NCBI GenBank assembly: GCA_012518615.1
Contig: JAAYRU010000013.1
Coordinates: forward strand, 1 to 64,000
Length of the DNA: 64,000 nt
Source: Christensenellaceae bacterium
GTDB lineage: Bacteria > Bacillota > Clostridia > Christensenellales > Aristaeellaceae
Reading direction: 5' to 3'
Below are positions 32,041 to 38,691 of this stretch, in pieces. Each line of letters starts with the position of its first letter. Position 1 is the stretch's first letter. Both the position numbers and the translations under genes were made by a program. The notes under the pieces were generated by a model. It ran no database searches. It was not told where the DNA came from and saw nothing but the letters and a program-made list of their open reading frames with translations.

Positions 32041-32202
32041 ATGGATAATCCACAGCTACTTTTAAGCCTTTGCGGTATGAGCCGCGCGGAGTGCGCGCGC
32101 AGGCTATATATGAGCCTTAGCAATTTTAACCTAAAAATGCGAGAAGGCACTCTATCTAAAGATGAAATAAACAAAATTATAAAATTTACAAAGGAGGCAT
32201 AG
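32041..32202 (+). CDS. Small phage-type helix-turn-helix protein (53 residues)
   Basis: An ATG with GGAGG 6 nt upstream opens a 53-residue protein that starts MDNPQLLLSLCGMSRAECAR. The segment CGMSRAECARRLYMSLSNFN resembles the Cro-like helix-turn-helix of small phage regulators, with a short linker and a C-terminal helix after GTLSKDEI. Its stop lies 1 bp before the next gene, whose ribosome binding site is inside it. It probably acts as a DNA-binding regulator within the phage-derived module. Confidence 0.6.
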   Translation: MDNPQLLLSLCGMSRAECARRLYMSLSNFNLKMREGTLSKDEINKIIKFTKEA

Positions 32203-32203
32203 C

Positions 32204-32539
32204 ATGACTATAGAAGAATATCTATCAAAGCCTGAAAAATACAGGCACCAAGCGCAGGTTTACTTAAAGCTTGCAAGGCATATGCACAGAAAGGGCAACA
32301 CCAGCGCATACGCTAAGTACAGCAAAAAACACTGCGAAAGTTTAAGAAAAAGCCAAATATGGGAAAATAGGGTAAGGCAATCTATAAACAGACTATCTTG
32401 CAGCGATGAAAAAATGTCGCTTGAACTTAAATACCTTCAAGGCATGACGCTTGATGAAATAGGCGAAATAATAGGATACTCTAGGCGGCATGTTAATAGG
32501 ATATTAAAAAGAGGCAAGGAAAAGCTTTTTACTTTTTGA
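32204..32539 (+). CDS. Phage-type sigma-70 region 4-like regulator
   Basis: This 111-residue protein ends in a sigma region-4-like helix-turn-helix: LKYLQGMTLDEIGEIIGYSRRH then VNRILKRGKEKL (about 76-109). The N-terminal half is basic and helical. Such proteins (ArpU/DUF1492-like) control late gene transcription in clostridial phages and usually sit just before the terminase genes. AAAGGAGG lies 6 nt before the ATG, inside the previous gene. Here no terminase follows, only a hairpin and a 17-codon fragment, so the module is truncated. Confidence 0.68.
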   Translation: MTIEEYLSKPEKYRHQAQVYLKLARHMHRKGNTSAYAKYSKKHCESLRKSQIWENRVRQSINRLSCSDEKMSLELKYLQGMTLDEIGEIIGYSRRHVNRILKRGKEKLFTF

Positions 32540-32683
32540 CATCGTATGTGTTCTAGTTTTAATAAATGTATAATTTGGCTTTTGTCAAACAGCGGGTGTT
32601 TTGCGTTTGAAGCCGCAGAAAACCGATAGCCAGTTTTAATCCGGAAACGCAATTAATGCGCAGCGCCTAATAAAAGCAATAGT

Positions 32684-32711
32684 AAAGCCGCCGAGAATCA
32701 CGGGCGGCTTT
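32684..32711 (+). terminator. Hairpin after the sigma-like gene
   Basis: Perfect 9-bp stem AAAGCCGCC/GGCGGCTTT with a 10-nt loop and a short T run built into the stem. It lies about 145 bp past the sigma-like gene. Confidence 0.6.
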
Positions 32712-32726
32712 AGTCTGGAGGTGCCA

Positions 32727-32780
32727 ATGAAAACTAGAAACAACTGTGTAAGTAGTAGGATTTTTTCAAGTAAGCTATAA
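32727..32780 (+). pseudogene. 17-codon fragment, possible broken start of a phage gene
   Basis: An ATG with GGAGG 6 nt upstream opens MKTRNNCVSSRIFSSKL and then stops. It lies where a terminase or HNH gene would normally begin after the sigma-like regulator, so it may be the surviving beginning of a deleted phage gene. The peptide is too short to confirm. Confidence 0.25.
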
Positions 32781-32890
32781 CAAGGCTTTAGCTGTTAAGC
32801 TTTGTATTTTCCGCTATATACTATATTTCTAAAAGCTGCTATGCTAGGCTGCATATAAATAATTATTAAAAACCACAAGCCATACATAGG

Positions 32891-33256
32891 CTAAAAAACC
32901 AAAAAAGCGACGCAGGGTTATATATATTCGAGGGGGATTATCTCCTCGCCGCCTTGCCTTTTGCAAAGCTCTTTTACACCCTGCGCCTATTTAATTTTTA
33001 TCCGGCGCTTGGCTACGCCCCGCTGGAAATTTTTCATAATAATGAATGTGGCTCTGCCTTTAATATGCAATAGCCCTATCGGGTCTCCGCATGGGCGAAG
33101 CAAGCGCAAGTAAAGATGGGTTCCTCTATATTAACTAACTACAACGCCCCCTTCCTTTATACTGACTAGAAAGAAACATTTTGTATGCCTATATACGGCA
33201 CATAAGGCGTTACTTTAGCCTTATTATGTCCCTCTCTTTAAGTCATCTCCTGTTGC
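32891..33256 (-). ncRNA. Candidate structured non-coding RNA, about 360 nt
   Basis: No convincing ORF spans this stretch. It starts at a strong promoter (33263-33291) and runs through many local hairpins: ATAAGGC/GCCTTAT, CTTCGC/GCGGAG with a CCAT loop, CCC-GATA-GGG, TTCAT/ATGAA. It ends in a junction closed by CGCAGGGT/ACCCTGCG (32911-32985) that encloses two hairpins, CGAGG/CCTCG and GC-TTGC/GCAA-GC. Two T runs follow immediately (TTTTTTGGTTTTTT). I could not match it to tmRNA, RNase P RNA, 6S RNA or SRP RNA by their conserved cores. It could be a member of a large clostridial RNA class that I cannot recall in sequence, or the relic of a phage region. Confidence 0.42.
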
Positions 33257-33262
33257 GATTTT

Positions 33263-33291
33263 ATGATAACACGGCAATGAAAAATTGTCAA
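33263..33291 (-). promoter_or_regulatory. Strong promoter with AT-rich upstream element
   Basis: Minus strand -35 TTGACA (33286-33291), 17-bp spacer, -10 TATCAT (33263-33268). About 40 bp of A and T tracts precede the -35, like an UP element. No ORF with a ribosome binding site follows, so it probably drives a stable RNA. Confidence 0.65.
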
Positions 33292-33457
33292 GCTTTTTTC
33301 CTAAAAATACAAATATTTTTTTGAAAAATTTTGTGCGGATTTTTGGGTATTATTTTCCACTTATATACACAATTATTGCCCCATATTTTGATAAAGCGCC
33401 TGTAATATCAGCTATATATAGCGATTCTTTTTTGTTATCCGCATTTGTCGCAAATAA

Positions 33458-33490
33458 CAAGGCTTGTAAGTCTTTTGTCTACAAGCCCTG
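33458..33490 (-). terminator. Terminator of the higBA operon
   Basis: An 11-bp stem CAGGGCTTGTA/TACAAGCCTTG (one G-T pair) with an 11-nt loop, followed by TTATTT, 24 bp after the higA stop. Confidence 0.6.
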
Positions 33491-33514
33491 TGAATTTATG
33501 TGTATTAATATAGT

Positions 33515-33850
33515 TTACTTAGATGAACTTAGCGAAACCTCATTATCCAGCGGCACAACCGCAAGCGTTTTCCCAAGCGGAGCCAATACCTTAAGCACTG
33601 TGCTTATTTGGGGGCTGGTAGTGCCCCTTTCCATTCTGGCTATTACGGGCTGTTTTACTCCGCTCATCTCCTCAAGCTGTTTTTGGGTTATGCCTTTTTC
33701 ATTCCTAGCCTTTATTATCTCACCCATAAGAGCAACCCTTAAATCGCTCTCCGCTATTTCTTCTTTTGTGAATATTTCTTTTTCAAGTTCTTCCCATGTA
33801 CCTCCTATGGCTGGGTTGTTGGTGAAAATATCTTCATATTTGCTGTTCAT
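33515..33850 (-). CDS. higA: HigA-type antitoxin (Xre helix-turn-helix)
   Basis: This 111-residue protein has an Xre-type helix-turn-helix in its C-terminal half ([20 protein letters not shown], then PVIARMERG, about 48-80), with an N-terminal helical part that should wrap the toxin. The ATG at 33850 has AAGGGG 5-6 nt upstream and overlaps the toxin gene by 17 bp; a longer in-frame ATG at 33880 was not used. The toxin-first order is characteristic of HigBA. It should bind the palindrome at the operon promoter and neutralise the RelE-like toxin. Confidence 0.85.
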   Translation of the reverse strand: MNSKYEDIFTNNPAIGGTWEELEKEIFTKEEIAESDLRVALMGEIIKARNEKGITQKQLEEMSGVKQPVIARMERGTTSPQISTVLKVLAPLGKTLAVVPLDNEVSLSSSK

Positions 33851-34205
33851 AACTTCCCCTTCTTTCTTTAATATCTTCAAGTTCTCTTTTGGCTTTTTCT
33901 ATCTCTCTTTTAGGCGTTTTCTGCGTTTTTTTGGTGAAGTGGTGTAGTAATATAAATCCCTCACTGCTCCAAGCAACAAAGAATATTCTATCCCTAAGCG
34001 GTCTTAATTCCCATATCTCGCCCTCTATGTGTTTGATAAAGGGTTCTCCTGCAAATGTACCGTAACTGCTTAATACTTTTACATAATCCCGTATCTTGTT
34101 AAGCTTTATCCTGCTATCCTTGTCTTTCCTTTTGCCAAGCTCCCTTATGTACTCAGCAACTGGCGATTTGCCATTCTTGTCTTTGTAAAAATAAATCTTG
34201 TACAT
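33834..34205 (-). CDS. higB: HigB/RelE-family mRNA interferase toxin
   Basis: This 123-residue protein belongs to the phage-derived Gp49-like HigB group of the RelE/ParE superfamily. The core strands are visible: [16 protein letters not shown] (about 66-81) and [15 protein letters not shown] (about 86-100), with the basic residues expected to contact mRNA in the ribosomal A site. I chose ATG 34205 (MYKIYFYKD), preceded by GGAG, over the in-frame ATG at 34241, which lies almost on the -10 element. It is the first gene of the operon and overlaps higA. Confidence 0.87.
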   Translation of the reverse strand: MYKIYFYKDKNGKSPVAEYIRELGKRKDKDSRIKLNKIRDYVKVLSSYGTFAGEPFIKHIEGEIWELRPLRDRIFFVAWSSEGFILLHHFTKKTQKTPKREIEKAKRELEDIKERRGSYEQQI

Positions 34206-34247
34206 ATCTGCTCCGTTTTTTATCTCTCCACGCTTCAGCACAACAAT

Positions 34248-34276
34248 ATTATAACTTATAAGTTATAATATGTCAA
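34248..34276 (-). promoter_or_regulatory. higBA promoter overlapped by a perfect 22-bp palindrome
   Basis: On the minus strand, a fully consensus promoter: TTGACA (34271-34276), 17 bp, TATAAT (34248-34253). The spacer and -10 together form a perfect palindrome at 34248-34269 with arms ATTATAACTTA/TAAGTTATAAT. A dimeric Xre antitoxin bound here would cover the -10 and spacer, giving tight autorepression. Confidence 0.85.
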
Positions 34277-34285
34277 CTGTTTCTT

Positions 34286-35233
34286 TTATGAAAACAAATC
34301 AAACTGCCTTCCTACACCCGCCCTATCAATAAAGCCGCGCACAATATTTCTATTTGATTTTGCTATTATGCTATTAAGCTCTGTGGCTGTGTATTTAGGA
34401 GTATCATCGCTTGGGAATATTACAAATTTAAGGTTAAGGCAGAGTTTTGCTGCGTCCTTTATTTTAAAGCGCGCAATTCCTTTATCCACATGTTCTATAA
34501 GCTTCCTTTTATCCGTGGGGTAAGGGCTGCCTGCCACAACATCTCTATAATACGGATCCATAATATATATGTATTCGTCATCTGCGCTTACAAGAAGGAA
34601 ATAATGCCCGAACTTGGGCGCTATTGGGCTATATTTCCCGCCAGATGAAGTAATAATTATAGCTCCCTCTTTAAGCGAGGCTACACACTCTGCTATTTTG
34701 TATGTTGTAAAGTATTCAAGCCCATAAAAATCCAGCAATATACGATAAAAGCCGTGGGAGCGCCTGCCCTTAAAGCCGTATTCATTGTTGCCCGTGCTCC
34801 AGTTGCCTACAACAAGAGGAAAATATCTAAAATAATCCTCATTTTTTTCTATTAAAAAGCGCTCATCATCTTTGAAGCCAAAATCCCTAGTTATAGAGCG
34901 GGTATCTATTAAAAGCGGGCGTTTATGAAGCGTAGATATATCGCTAAGTCTTTCCAGTGGTACGCTGTTTATTATCGCAAGCGCTGCCGCGGTAATTACG
35001 CAACCGGAGTCGCCAAAGTATTTGCACTTGCCCTCTACCTTTTCAGAGCATATAAGCTTATCCCACTCCGGAGAGTTTTGAGCCATGTACACAAAGTTTC
35101 TGCCGTTCACATTAACTATGCCCGTATATGAATCCCTGCTTTTAAGCAGCGCTTCTTGGGTAATCTCCTCCGCATATGCAAAGCTAAAAAGCATAAGCAG
35201 TGAAATTATTAACGCTGTGCGCCTATACCTCAA
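34286..35233 (-). CDS. Secreted C39-like cysteine peptidase-fold protein
   Basis: This 315-residue protein has a signal peptide (about 1-21, cut after AYA) and a papain-like C39_2 fold. The pattern YMAQNSPEWDK...GDSGCVITAAA gives the catalytic cysteine as Cys78, with Gln52 as oxyanion residue. His210 (KFGHYFLLVS) and Asp226 (IMDPYY) complete the triad, so the active site seems intact. It has no ABC domain, so it is a free-standing secreted or surface hydrolase of unknown substrate. The start is TTG 35233 with AGAGG 8 nt upstream. It converges with nothing close and stands alone. Confidence 0.72.
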   Translation of the reverse strand: MRYRRTALIISLLMLFSFAYAEEITQEALLKSRDSYTGIVNVNGRNFVYMAQNSPEWDKLICSEKVEGKCKYFGDSGCVITAAALAIINSVPLERLSDISTLHKRPLLIDTRSITRDFGFKDDERFLIEKNEDYFRYFPLVVGNWSTGNNEYGFKGRRSHGFYRILLDFYGLEYFTTYKIAECVASLKEGAIIITSSGGKYSPIAPKFGHYFLLVSADDEYIYIMDPYYRDVVAGSPYPTDKRKLIEHVDKGIARFKIKDAAKLCLNLKFVIFPSDDTPKYTATELNSIIAKSNRNIVRGFIDRAGVGRQFDLFS

Positions 35234-35259
35234 GTACTTTACCTCTCCGCAATAATACT

Positions 35260-35283
35260 AAAACGCCAAAGCCTTTGCGTTTT
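35260..35283 (-). terminator. Weak hairpin after the phosphoesterase gene
   Basis: Arms AAAACGC/GCGTTTT around a CAAAG/TTTG inner pairing, ending in its own short T run on the minus strand. It lies about 110 bp beyond the phosphoesterase stop and could also act in the leader of the next gene. Confidence 0.35.
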
Positions 35284-35392
35284 CACTGACTTTGGCATTT
35301 TATCATTTAATTAATAAAAAAACAAAAGCGGTTTTTGTCCGACTTTGTGGGTATTTATTATCAGTATAATGCCTAAATAAGCGCTTCACAAA

Positions 35393-36088
35393 TCACAGCT
35401 TAGGTTTTCTTGAATATGTGCCGTAAGTTAGCTCCTGTATATAGTTTTCCGCGTAGGGGAAGTCCAAGGGTATGCTGTCTATCTCATGTTGTATATCGTA
35501 GGGAAGGTTTATAAGTTCTACATTTATAGCGCCGTCTTCCATGCCCTCATCCGCTGTAAGTATTGCGTACTGCACACGGACTATGCCTAGCGAATTGCCT
35601 ATGCTGCCTACATTAAAAAGCAAGCCGCAGTTAAGCGTGCGCAGGGCTTGCCTGTGTATATCCGCATAGCCTACTATGTTAAAATCCGGCTCAAAAAGTG
35701 CGGATAGCTTTTTCTCCTCCTCTTGAATAAAGAGCGGCATATCCATGCTTGGTCTGCCGTGCAGCAGGCGCAGCTTTTTGCCCGCGATATACATATGTTT
35801 TTCAACGGGGAAAGTTAACAGCGTTTCAAGCCGTTTATCGCCTAATTGATTAAAATAATATTCATCCGCGGGGTATACTCTGTTGCCAAGATCCTCATCC
35901 CAATTGCCCCTAAGTATTACATCGCAATTGGCTATTGCCCAATCGAAAGTATAGTCGGATGAGGGACCTTTGCCAACTAAATCTCCAAGGCACCAAAGGC
36001 CGTCTACATTGCGGCCTAAAATATCCTTTTCAAATGCGGAAAGCGCGGTTTTGTTGCCGTGCAAATCCGCAATAAGCGCTATCCGCAT
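35393..36088 (-). CDS. Calcineurin-like metallophosphoesterase
   Basis: This 231-residue protein has the metal-ligand motifs of the family: DLH (Asp8, His10), GDLVGKGP (Asp36), GNWD (Asn62, with Asp64 where His is usual), and later histidines including LHGRPS. It resembles the YfcE/PrpE-like group that cleaves phosphodiesters or phosphoproteins; the substrate is unknown. It starts by 10-nt overlap with the preceding amidase gene, so the two are translated together. Confidence 0.8.
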   Translation of the reverse strand: MRIALIADLHGNKTALSAFEKDILGRNVDGLWCLGDLVGKGPSSDYTFDWAIANCDVILRGNWDEDLGNRVYPADEYYFNQLGDKRLETLLTFPVEKHMYIAGKKLRLLHGRPSMDMPLFIQEEEKKLSALFEPDFNIVGYADIHRQALRTLNCGLLFNVGSIGNSLGIVRVQYAILTADEGMEDGAINVELINLPYDIQHEIDSIPLDFPYAENYIQELTYGTYSRKPKL

Positions 36089-36780
36089 TGTTTAACTAGC
36101 CATTCAAAGGGGCGCATATGCACTTCGTTCTTTTCTATCATGGATTCAGGGTGCCACTGCACGCCTATTATTGGTATGTCTTCTTTAAATTCCACCGCTT
36201 CTATAAGCCCGTCCGACGCGTAAGCGCTTACTTTAAGGCTTTTAGCAAGCCTATCTATAGCCTGATGATGGCGGGAGTTTACATAAAACTCCTTTTCTTT
36301 AACTATTTGATAAAACTTGCTGTCCTGCTCAACTTTAACTGTATGCACATCGCCGTCCGCATTATCAAAAAGAGCGTGGTCTATGTTGGTTTTGTATAAA
36401 TCCGCAATATCCTGATATAAATCCCCGCCCTCAAAGCAGTTGAGCAGTTGAATACCCCTGCATATGCAAAGTGCGGGTTTGCCTGTTTTTTTAACATGCT
36501 CCATCATGGCATACTCCTGACTATCCCTATGGAGCACAGGTTCATCAGCCTTGGGATGTTTTTCCTGCCCGAACCTTGACGCCTCTATATCTCCCCCGCC
36601 GGTGAATATTACGCCGTCCACCAAATCTATCATTTTAGTCCAAGCGGTTTCATCATCAACAAGCGGCAAAATAATAGGCACGCCGCCTGCCTTAATAACC
36701 GCATTTACATAGCTGTTAGGCATGTTAGACCTGCCTTTTTTACTGTCCCAGTCCGCACAAAGACCAATATATGGCATATA
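36079..36780 (-). CDS. PuuD-like class I glutamine amidotransferase/hydrolase
   Basis: This 233-residue protein is of the gamma-glutamyl-GABA hydrolase (peptidase C26) type. The nucleophile elbow is CICRGIQLL with Cys106, and the catalytic His-Glu pair is seen in GVQWHPES near the C-terminus. FTGGGD near 58-63 is the oxyanion region. Relatives cleave gamma-glutamyl amides in polyamine breakdown or other gamma-glutamyl compounds. ATG 36780 has GGAGG 5 nt upstream; an earlier in-frame start at 36840 adds 20 residues unlike the family and was rejected. Confidence 0.85.
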   Translation of the reverse strand, partial: YMPYIGLCADWDSKKGRSNMPNSYVNAVIKAGGVPIILPLVDDETAWTKMIDLVDGVIFTGGGDIEASRFGQEKHPKADEPVLHRDSQEYAMMEHVKKTGKPALCICRGIQLLNCFEGGDLYQDIADLYKTNIDHALFDNADGDVHTVKVEQDSKFYQIVKEKEFYVNSRHHQAIDRLAKSLKVSAYASDGLIEAVEFKEDIPIIGVQWHPESMIEKNEVHMRPFEWLVKQCG

Positions 36781-36972
36781 TACCTCCGTACAATTAGTAT
36801 ACTCATGCGAAGTATAGCGGAATATGTGGATATTGTCCATAGCTTAATAGGTGGTATTTGTAATAGGGGGGAGATGGATAATACAACCACAGGTTAATGC
36901 CGCTTTATTATTTGTTTTGATTATGTATGGTTATGCGTAAGCTTAATGTTTTATAATTTAAACTGACATTTT

Positions 36973-37037
36973 ACTGACAAAACCTCCTTTTATACTGACA
37001 TAAACAATGTCAGCATTGACGCGGAAAATGTCAGTTT
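36973..37037. repeat. Left inverted repeat with CTGACA motifs
   Basis: This stretch matches, in inverted orientation, the block at 38418-38481 on the other side of the COG2865 gene. Shared landmarks in order are CTGACAAAA, ATACTGACATAA, ATGTCAG and AAAATGTCAGTT. A further CTGACA lies at 36963. In all five copies occur here (36963, 36974, 36995 forward; 37008, 37029 reverse). The 16-mer beginning TTTAAACTGACA (36957-36972) is repeated in reverse at 37025-37040. CTGACAT-AAACA-ATGTCAG is a perfect dyad. Confidence 0.75.
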
Positions 37038-37060
37038 AAAATCCATTCATAATAAGGTTT

Positions 37061-38386
37061 TTATTTAATGACAATCCATTTCCCATTTTTCTTTGTGCCT
37101 ATTCTTTCAATGTATCCCTTTTCCTGTAGCGAGGATAATGCTCTATATATCGTTCTAACTGTAACGCCCGCTTTTTCTGACAGTTCATTTGCAATCAAAT
37201 CTGAGTTTTCTATTAAAAGTTCTAATACTTTTATCTCGGTTTTTGTAAGGCTTGCTTGGACTTTGGGCTCTCCATGTTTAGTATCCGTTTTGGATAGAAC
37301 TTCTTTCTCAAACGGTATTGTACAGCGTATAAAACTATCATCTATTTCAAAAACATCTCTACCGTATTTATTTACAATAGTGGGTATTCCGTGCCCCGTA
37401 TGCTCGGTTAACCCCAGCATTAGGAATATTCTCATAAGAGTTGTGTTTCGAGGACGGCTTATACCTTCAAAAAATTGTTTTTCCGTCATGCCTCTTGGGA
37501 GCCCCCCATGAGAAAATATTTCTATACGGTCACTGTACATTGAAATTTGGGGTTCTGTAATAGTCCAATCATTATGTACTAAGGCATTTATTACAGCTTC
37601 GTTAATGGCATCGTAATCAAAAAGATAAATGTCTTTTCTTGGTCTTACAGTCGTGTCTGAAATGCTAATATTTTCCACCTGCAATCTCGTTTTTATTTTT
37701 ACATAGGTTGTAACTAGGCAACCATAACCGTATTCGCTGCGTTCTGATATGGCAGACTTGTTTTTTCCATTAAATTTAACAAAAGCAAAGGGGATATTAT
37801 TTCTGTCTGCCAAAAGTTCCGCAAGCAAGTTGTAATCACCATCTCCCGTTCTTAAGTTTAAATTTGCTTCAAAAGACCTGTCGTCTAAATGATAACCTTT
37901 TTCAACATAATATATTTTTAGCTCTCTAAATGTTAGATCTGCAATGCTCGATTTCTTTTTGAGCATGTATTCGGTATCGATAAATTTTTTTTCGTAGCGT
38001 ATTTTAATTTGTTCAGAAGTCATCTCTTTACAGGTTGTACCGATTCTAATTGTGCAACCTGCCGAAGAAAACCCGTATTTCTTTTGACAGTAAATATTTT
38101 TGCTACCCTTTGTAATATTTATAGCAATAATCGTTTTACCTTCATCAAATCTCAATTCTGAAGAGATTTCATCTTGCGGATTAGGTTCTATTTGGCTTGT
38201 AATGATATCGGATATTTTTCTTAATGTTTCATCTATTTTATTTACACCGACAATTTCCCCGTTATCTTTTACGCCTATTAGGATAGTGCCGCCTGAAGCG
38301 TTTAAAAAAGAAACGATTTCACGCGCTATGGAATCTGTATATTTTTCTTTTAGTTCAAGCGTTTCCGACTCAATATATTTTGGCAC
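37061..38386 (-). CDS. AlbA-domain / COG2865-type DNA-binding regulator
   Basis: This 441-residue protein begins with an AlbA_2 (Schlafen-like) domain (ETLELKEKYTDSIAREIVSF then GGTILIGVKDNGEIVGV, about 7-50). A GHKL-like ATPase remnant follows in the middle (NEAVINALVHNDWT and HTGHGIPTIV). It ends with a winged helix (KTEIKVLELLIENSDLIANE, about 380-441) that has a clear recognition helix VRTIYRALSSLQEKGYI. Proteins of this group are thought to be transcriptional or stress regulators. The GTG start at 38386 has AAGGAGGG 6 nt upstream. The promoter spacer contains a CTGACAT operator-like site, and related inverted copies lie on both sides of the gene, so self-regulation is likely. Confidence 0.78.
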   Translation of the reverse strand: MPKYIESETLELKEKYTDSIAREIVSFLNASGGTILIGVKDNGEIVGVNKIDETLRKISDIITSQIEPNPQDEISSELRFDEGKTIIAINITKGSKNIYCQKKYGFSSAGCTIRIGTTCKEMTSEQIKIRYEKKFIDTEYMLKKKSSIADLTFRELKIYYVEKGYHLDDRSFEANLNLRTGDGDYNLLAELLADRNNIPFAFVKFNGKNKSAISERSEYGYGCLVTTYVKIKTRLQVENISISDTTVRPRKDIYLFDYDAINEAVINALVHNDWTITEPQISMYSDRIEIFSHGGLPRGMTEKQFFEGISRPRNTTLMRIFLMLGLTEHTGHGIPTIVNKYGRDVFEIDDSFIRCTIPFEKEVLSKTDTKHGEPKVQASLTKTEIKVLELLIENSDLIANELSEKAGVTVRTIYRALSSLQEKGYIERIGTKKNGKWIVIK

Positions 38387-38405
38387 AATTATCCCTCCTT
38401 AAAAT

Positions 38406-38434
38406 ATTATAATTTATAACTGACATTTTTACAA
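38406..38434 (-). promoter_or_regulatory. Promoter of the COG2865 gene with an embedded CTGACA site
   Basis: Minus strand -35 TTGTAA (38429-38434), 17 bp, -10 TATAAT (38406-38411). The spacer holds ATGTCAG, and a second dyad CTGACAT-TCTT-ATGTCAG lies immediately upstream at 38441-38458. Confidence 0.7.
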
Positions 38435-38481
38435 CTTAACCTGACATTCTTATGTCAGTATAGAGAAGGATTTTGTCAGGT
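38418..38481. repeat. Right inverted repeat with CTGACA motifs
   Basis: Inverted, diverged copy of 36973-37037. CTGACA occurs at 38420 and 38441, and its complement at 38453 and 38474. The sequences between the motifs (the purine/pyrimidine tract near GGATTTTGTCAGG and the TATACTGACATAA core) also match the left copy, so the likeness is not limited to the hexamers. Confidence 0.75.
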
Positions 38482-38691
38482 ATGCGCTAAGATACGGATT
38501 TTATGCAGATATAATCCCGGTGTCAATAATAGCAGGAGGAATTAGCACAACCGCTATACTCCTTATCTTTGTTTATTACTTAGGAGCAAAACAAGCTGTT
38601 TTTCGACCCTATTTCACTTTACTTTCTATTAATTCTAACAAAATAGAGGCTATGGAATTTCCACAACCTCTACAGAATTATATCTTAATGC

